This document shows positions 5,804 through 9,479 of a DNA stretch of 9,479 nucleotides, piece after piece. Each line of letters starts with the position of its first letter. Within the stretch, counting starts at the first letter, position 1. Made by a program: the position numbers and the translations under genes. The stretch spans positions 1 to 9,479 of the forward strand of contig NZ_JZWV01000632.1 of assembly GCF_000966975.1 (NCBI RefSeq). The letters run 5' to 3'. Source of the stretch: Streptomyces katrae (GTDB lineage Bacteria; Actinomycetota; Actinomycetes; Streptomycetales; Streptomycetaceae). The notes under the pieces were generated by a model, which had not been told where the DNA came from, made no database searches, and saw only the letters and a program-made list of their open reading frames with translations.

Positions 5804-7504
5804 ATGAGTACGACCGACAAGGCGCCCGCCGAGGCGCCGAACGAGGACGAGGCCGCCCGCGCCCAGTTGTCCACGGCCCCCGTCGAGGACAGCCCGGCCG
5901 CCCCCGTCGGCATCGGGGTCATCGGCTGGGCCCGCTGGTTCTGGCGGCAGCTCACCTCCATGCGGGTGGCGCTGATCCTGCTCTTCCTGCTGTCCCTGGG
6001 CTCCATCCCCGGCTCCCTCATCCCGCAGACCCAGGTCGACGCGATGAAGGTCGCGGAGTGGAAGAAGACCCACGAGTTCTGGGTGCCGGTCGCCGAGAAG
6101 CTCCAGCTCTTCGACGTGTACAGCTCGGTGTGGTTCTCCGCGATCTACATCCTGCTGTTCGTGTCGCTGATCGGCTGCATCGTCCCGCGCACCTGGCAGT
6201 TCGTCGGCCAGCTCACCGGCCGGCCGCCCGGCGCGCCGCGCCGTCTGGACCGGCTGCCGGCCTACACGACCTGGCGCACGGACAAGGCCCCGGAGGAGGT
6301 CCTCGCCTCCGCGAAGGGCCTGCTCGGCGGACGCCGCTTCCGTACCGAGGCCTCCGCCGGCGCCGTCGCCGCCGAGAAGGGCTATCTGCGCGAGGCCGGG
6401 AACCTGGCCTTCCACATCGCCCTGATCGTGATGCTCGTGGCCTTCGCCTGCGGGCAGCTGTTCAAGTCCGAGGGCGGCAAGCTCGTCCTGCGCGGCAAGG
6501 GGTTCTCGAACACGCTCACCCAGTACGACGACTTCAAGTCCGGCAGCCTCTTCTCCGCCGACGACCTGACGCCGTTCTCGTTCACCCTGGACAAGTTCGA
6601 CGCCAGCTACGAGAAGGCCGGCCCGCAGAAGGGCACCGCCCGCGACTTCAAGGCGTACGTCACCTACAGCGAGGGCGCCGAGGGCGCGCCGAAGAAGGCC
6701 GAGATCGAGGTCAACAAGCCGCTGGAGATCGACGGCTCGAAGATCTACCTGCTGGGCCACGGCTACGCCCCGGTCATCTCCGTGACCGACCCCACCGGCA
6801 AGGTCGTCTACCGGGACGCCGTCCCGATGCTGCCCTTCGACGGCAACCTCAGCTCCTCGGGCGCCGTGAAGGTCCCGGACGGCTACCGCAACAAGAACGG
6901 CGACAAGGAACAGCTCGGCTTCAATGCCATGTTCGTGCCGACCTTCGCGGGCGCCGGCAAGGGCACGATGCTCTCGCAGTTCCCGGACCTGAACTTCCCC
7001 GTCCTCGCCCTCAGCGCCTACCACGGCAGCCTCGGCGTGGACGCGGGCCTGCCGCAGAACGTGTACCAGCTGAACACCTCCAAGATGCAGGAGTTCAAGG
7101 ACCCCGAGGGGCAGCTGTTCAAGCAGCGGCTGCTGCCCGGGGAGACGATGACCCTCCCCGACGGCGCCGGCACGGTGAAGTTCGAGGGCATCGAGCGCTG
7201 GGCCACCTTCTCCGTCACCCACCAGCCCGCCTCCGGGCTGGCCCTGGCGGGCGCCGTGATCGCCATCGGCGGTCTGGCCGCGTCCCTGTTCGTCCAGCGC
7301 CGCCGGATCTGGGTCCGTGCGGTGCGCGGCGCGGACGGCGTGACCGTCGTCGAGATGGCGGGACTGGGCCGCAGCGAGTCCGCGAAGCTCCCCGAGGAGC
7401 TCTCGGCGCTCTCCGCCGCCCTCTACGAGACGGCGCCGAGCCCGGCGCGGTCCGCGCCGGCGGATGCCGGCACCACAACAGAAGAAGAAGGGGAGCGCGC
7501 ATGA
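5804..7504 (+). CDS. resB: Cytochrome c biogenesis protein ResB (CcsB-partner heme ligation subunit)
   Basis: ResB works with CcsB to carry heme out and attach it to apocytochrome c. The product is 566 aa. An N-terminal cytoplasmic tail (1-50, acidic and Ala/Pro-rich) is followed by TM1 (about 54-74), TM2 (108-128) and TM3 (201-219), a large extracytoplasmic domain (about 220-475), TM4 (476-497) and a cytoplasmic tail of about 70 residues ending acidic. Histidines H204 (in AFHIALIV, TM3) and H473 (in VTHQPAS, before TM4) are placed like the heme-handling histidines of this family. Start: ATG 5804, with GAGGGA (5788-5793) 10 nt upstream; the frame is open to 5645, but that would overlap ccdA extensively. 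The stop overlaps the ccsB start as ATGA. Confidence 0.95.
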   Translation: MSTTDKAPAEAPNEDEAARAQLSTAPVEDSPAAPVGIGVIGWARWFWRQLTSMRVALILLFLLSLGSIPGSLIPQTQVDAMKVAEWKKTHEFWVPVAEKLQLFDVYSSVWFSAIYILLFVSLIGCIVPRTWQFVGQLTGRPPGAPRRLDRLPAYTTWRTDKAPEEVLASAKGLLGGRRFRTEASAGAVAAEKGYLREAGNLAFHIALIVMLVAFACGQLFKSEGGKLVLRGKGFSNTLTQYDDFKSGSLFSADDLTPFSFTLDKFDASYEKAGPQKGTARDFKAYVTYSEGAEGAPKKAEIEVNKPLEIDGSKIYLLGHGYAPVISVTDPTGKVVYRDAVPMLPFDGNLSSSGAVKVPDGYRNKNGDKEQLGFNAMFVPTFAGAGKGTMLSQFPDLNFPVLALSAYHGSLGVDAGLPQNVYQLNTSKMQEFKDPEGQLFKQRLLPGETMTLPDGAGTVKFEGIERWATFSVTHQPASGLALAGAVIAIGGLAASLFVQRRRIWVRAVRGADGVTVVEMAGLGRSESAKLPEELSALSAALYETAPSPARSAPADAGTTTEEEGERA

Positions 7505-8592
7505 CGCTGCTCGCGGCGGCGACGAACGAGAGCCTCGCCGATCTCAGCAACAAGCTGGTCTACGCGTCGATGGCGGTCTACATGCTCGCCTTCTTCGCGC
7601 ACATCACCGAATGGGTCTTCGGCAGCCGCAGCAAGGTCGGCCGTACGGCCGCCGCGCTGACCCCGGCCGCCGCGGCCGCCGCCGGTGCGGCGCCCGCCGT
7701 GCAGGTGCGGACCAAGGGCGGCGGCACGGCCGTCCTGGACCGGCCGAAGGTCGTCACCCGCTCCGCGTCCGGCGTCCGTGACGTCCCGGACGGCCCCGGC
7801 GCGGCCGGCGGCACCGAGAAGGGCGACCTGTACGGGCGCATCGCGGTCTCGCTGACCGTCCTCGGCTTCCTCATCGAGGCCGCGGGCGTGGTCTCCCGGG
7901 CGCTGTCGGTGGAGCGTGCCCCCTGGGGCAACATGTACGAGTTCAACCTGACCTTCTCCACGGTCGCCGTCGGCGCCTACCTGCTGCTGCTGGCGCTGAA
8001 GAAGAACGTCCGCTGGCTCGGGCTGATCCTGGTGACCTCGGTCCTGCTGGACCTGGGCATCGCCACCACCTGGCTGTACACCGCCAGTGACCAGCTGGTC
8101 CCGGCCCTGCACTCGTACTGGCTGTGGATCCACGTCTCCACCGCCATCTTCTGCGGCGCCGTCTTCTACATCGGTGCGGCCGGTGCGGTCCTCTACCTCT
8201 TCCGCGACAGCTACGAGAGCCACCTGGAGGCCGGGAAGACCCCCGGCCGCTTCCGCACCTCGGTGCTGGAGCGGATGCCTTCGGCGGCCACCCTCGACAA
8301 GTTCTCGTACCGGATCAACGCGGCCGTCTTCCCGCTGTGGACGTTCACCATCGTCGCGGGCGCGATCTGGGCCGGCGACGCCTGGGGCCGCTACTGGGGC
8401 TGGGACCCCAAGGAGGTCTGGTCGTTCGTGACCTGGGTGGCGTACGCCTGCTACCTGCACGCGCGGGCCACCGCCGGCTGGAAGGGCCGCAAGGCCGCCT
8501 ACCTGGCGCTCTTCGCCTTCGCCTGCTGGATCTGGAACTACTACGGCGTGAACATCCTGCTCAGCGGCAAGCACTCGTACGCGGGCGTCTGA
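7501..8592 (+). CDS. ccsB: Cytochrome c biogenesis protein CcsB (ResC/CcsA-type heme handling protein)
   Basis: The product is 363 aa with about eight TM segments (approximately 19-38, 113-133, 148-166, 170-188, 209-233, 278-292, 306-322, 332-351). The tryptophan-rich WWD heme-binding motif is clear: WGRYWGWDPKEVW at 295-307. Conserved-type flanking features are PWGNMYEF (141-148), H211 in WLWIHVSTA and H320 in CYLHARAT, which fit heme-ligand histidines, and another candidate is H34 in FFAHITEW. A low-complexity Ala/Pro/Gly linker (about 42-110) separates TM1 from the rest. ATG 7501 overlaps the resB stop, with GGGGAG (7490-7495) 5 nt upstream, so ResB and CcsB are translationally coupled, as expected for obligate partners. 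Naming varies (CcsA, CcsB, ResC) for this same WWD-domain component. Confidence 0.95.
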   Translation: MTLLAAATNESLADLSNKLVYASMAVYMLAFFAHITEWVFGSRSKVGRTAAALTPAAAAAAGAAPAVQVRTKGGGTAVLDRPKVVTRSASGVRDVPDGPGAAGGTEKGDLYGRIAVSLTVLGFLIEAAGVVSRALSVERAPWGNMYEFNLTFSTVAVGAYLLLLALKKNVRWLGLILVTSVLLDLGIATTWLYTASDQLVPALHSYWLWIHVSTAIFCGAVFYIGAAGAVLYLFRDSYESHLEAGKTPGRFRTSVLERMPSAATLDKFSYRINAAVFPLWTFTIVAGAIWAGDAWGRYWGWDPKEVWSFVTWVAYACYLHARATAGWKGRKAAYLALFAFACWIWNYYGVNILLSGKHSYAGV

Positions 8593-8617
8593 CCCCGGTC
8601 GGTGGGACGCTGGTGGT

Positions 8618-9121
8618 ATGTCTCCTGTGAGCCATGCCACCAGCGAGCCGCGCGGCGAGGGCCGCTGGCTCCTGCGCTTCGAGGTACACGTCCCCTACGC
8701 CTATGAGTCCCTGTGGCCCTTCCTGACCACGGGTGACGGGCTGCGCACCTGGCTGGCGGCGGCCGACGTGCTGGAACGCCGTCTCGGCGGGGCCGTGACC
8801 CTGCGCTGGCTGAACTCCGGCACCACGGTGTCGGGGGAGGTCACGGCCTGGGACACCGAGCGGGTCGTGGAGTACACGGTCTCCGAGCACGGCCGGATCC
8901 GCTTCCACCTGGAGCCCGTCGGCACCGACTCGACGGTGATCCGCTTCCTGAACGAGCGGGCCGGCAGCGACGCGGAACGCCTGGACTGCCTGGCCGGCTG
9001 GCACGACCACTTCGAGATGCTGGAGGCCGCCCTCGCCGGGCATCCGGCGGACTGGCCCTCCTGGACCGACACCCGCTGGTCGGAGCTGAGGGCCTCGTAC
9101 GCGTCCTTCGGCAGGAGCTGA
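8618..9121 (+). CDS. SRPBCC / AHSA1-like domain protein
   Basis: The product is 167 aa, without signal peptide or TM segments. The pattern fits the START-like/AHSA1 (Aha1 C-terminal-like) fold: an opening strand LRFEVHVPYAYESLWPFLT (19-37), GLRTWLAAADVLERRLGGAVTLRW in the middle (41-64), strands VTAWDTERVVEYTV and RIRFHLEP, and the closing long helix GWHDHFEMLEAALAG (127-141). Such proteins bind hydrophobic ligands; no substrate can be deduced. ATG 8618 is preferred, with GGTGGGA (8601-8607) 10 nt upstream. It lies 25 bp after ccsB on the same strand and may be cotranscribed by read-through, but nothing ties it to cytochrome c maturation. It converges with the PLDc_N gene. Confidence 0.87.
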   Translation: MSPVSHATSEPRGEGRWLLRFEVHVPYAYESLWPFLTTGDGLRTWLAAADVLERRLGGAVTLRWLNSGTTVSGEVTAWDTERVVEYTVSEHGRIRFHLEPVGTDSTVIRFLNERAGSDAERLDCLAGWHDHFEMLEAALAGHPADWPSWTDTRWSELRASYASFGRS

Positions 9122-9147
9122 GGGCCGGAGGGCCGCTCTGAGGGCCG
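9120..9147. repeat. Triple GAGGGCCG direct repeat at the convergent junction
   Basis: GAGGGCCG occurs at 9120-9127, 9128-9135 and 9140-9147: two copies in tandem, the third after CTCT. The first overlaps the stop codon of the SRPBCC gene. The block fills the gap to the converging gene. It may be slippage-prone DNA or part of a bidirectional transcription end; no clean hairpin forms. Confidence 0.5.
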
Positions 9148-9151
9148 CCCG

Positions 9152-9469
9152 TTATTCCTTGCCCTTGTCCTTCTCGTCGTCCTCGTCCTTGCGCAGCGAG
9201 CGCAGGAACTCGGGATTGTCGTCGGGCGCCACCCACTGCGTACGGCGCGCCCGGCCGCCCCCGCCGAAGCCGCCCGCGCCGCCGGCCGCCGTGCGCTTCT
9301 TTCCGGCGAGCAGCCACACCACCGGGCCGACGATCGAGAACAGCAGGATGATCAGCACCCACACCCCCTTCGGGAGGCTCTTGACCTCCTCCTCCGGGGT
9401 GTTCAGGCAGTCGATGAAGGCGTAGATGGTCAGCGCGAGGATCAGCAGGAACGGCAGATAGCGCAGCAC
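9152..9469 (-). CDS. Small PLDc_N-domain (cardiolipin synthase N-terminal-like) membrane protein
   Basis: The product is 105 aa. Two TM segments (about 4-22 and 35-55) flank a short acidic loop, with the family pattern Y-x-FIDCL-x-TPEEEVKSLPK (16-34) and the closing GPVVWLLAGKKR (48-59). A Gly-rich stretch (63-72), a basic RARR patch and a charged tail (KDEDDEKDKGKE) follow. This is the phospholipase-D-nuclease N-terminal domain alone, without HKD catalytic motifs, a common short actinobacterial form of unknown function. GTG at 9469 is taken as the start; no stop codon lies between it and the window edge 10 bases away, and no Shine-Dalgarno sequence can be seen in those bases, so a slightly longer form is possible. 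Confidence 0.85.
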   Translation of the reverse strand: MLRYLPFLLILALTIYAFIDCLNTPEEEVKSLPKGVWVLIILLFSIVGPVVWLLAGKKRTAAGGAGGFGGGGRARRTQWVAPDDNPEFLRSLRKDEDDEKDKGKE

Positions 9470-9479
9470 GGTGTGGGAC

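Noticed and set aside
5660..7222. Long minus-strand open frame antisense to resB (520 codons)
   Set aside because: It is the mirror frame of a well-supported membrane protein gene, low-complexity, with no domain and no ribosome-binding site.
6058..7500. Possible 844-residue fusion reading into ccsB from inside resB
   Set aside because: The ccsB frame happens to be open upstream, but that part is an arginine-rich out-of-frame reading of resB. ATG 7501 with a strong ribosome-binding site and ATGA coupling is clearly the true start.
1..9479. Defence island, mobile element, CRISPR or biosynthetic gene cluster
   Set aside because: All genes have housekeeping or small-regulator character with uniform base composition; no transposase, integrase, repeat-spacer array or synthase domain is present.

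Overview
The window looks like chromosomal DNA from a Streptomyces or a close relative. It is very GC-rich, the genes have strong G/C bias at third codon positions, and the gene order (hemL, histidine phosphatase, ResA-like lipoprotein, CcdA, ResB, CcsB) is one I recognise from Streptomyces chromosomes. No tRNA, rRNA, CRISPR array, insertion sequence or phage gene is visible, and no stretch over 300 bases lacks a gene.

Left part (1-1368): a short terminator/repeat-like stretch is followed by a leftward TetR-family repressor gene and a divergent rightward DUF2867-family gene. The 98 bp between them hold two near-identical palindromes 36 bp apart (centre to centre), with a GCTAGC palindrome exactly midway. 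This looks like a self-contained, autoregulated repressor/target pair.

Middle part (1383-4275): a leftward gene of unknown function (disordered N-terminus, conserved-looking C-terminal domain) faces away from hemL. hemL encodes glutamate-1-semialdehyde aminomutase, which makes 5-aminolevulinate for heme. Its 5' end carries a perfect 13-bp tandem duplication that breaks the reading frame at about codon 20 of the expected protein. A histidine-phosphatase gene overlaps the hemL stop by ATGA.

Right part (4376-8592): a compact four-gene operon encodes the System II (Ccs) cytochrome c biogenesis machine: ResA/TlpA-like thiol-disulfide lipoprotein, CcdA, ResB and CcsB/ResC. CcdA passes electrons across the membrane to the ResA-like protein, which keeps the CXXCH cysteines of apocytochrome c reduced, and ResB-CcsB export and ligate heme. 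A 26-bp near-palindrome containing a CRP-type TGCGA-N6-TCACA site sits on the start codon of the first gene. Heme precursor supply (hemL) and heme use (ccs) are thus neighbours.

Right end (8618-9479): a small SRPBCC/AHSA1-type protein gene converges with a leftward gene for a two-TM phospholipase-D-N-terminal-like (PLDc_N) membrane protein.

Most of the content is ordinary housekeeping. The points most worth checking are the hemL duplication, the twin-operator TetR/DUF2867 intergene, and the palindrome at the ccs operon start.
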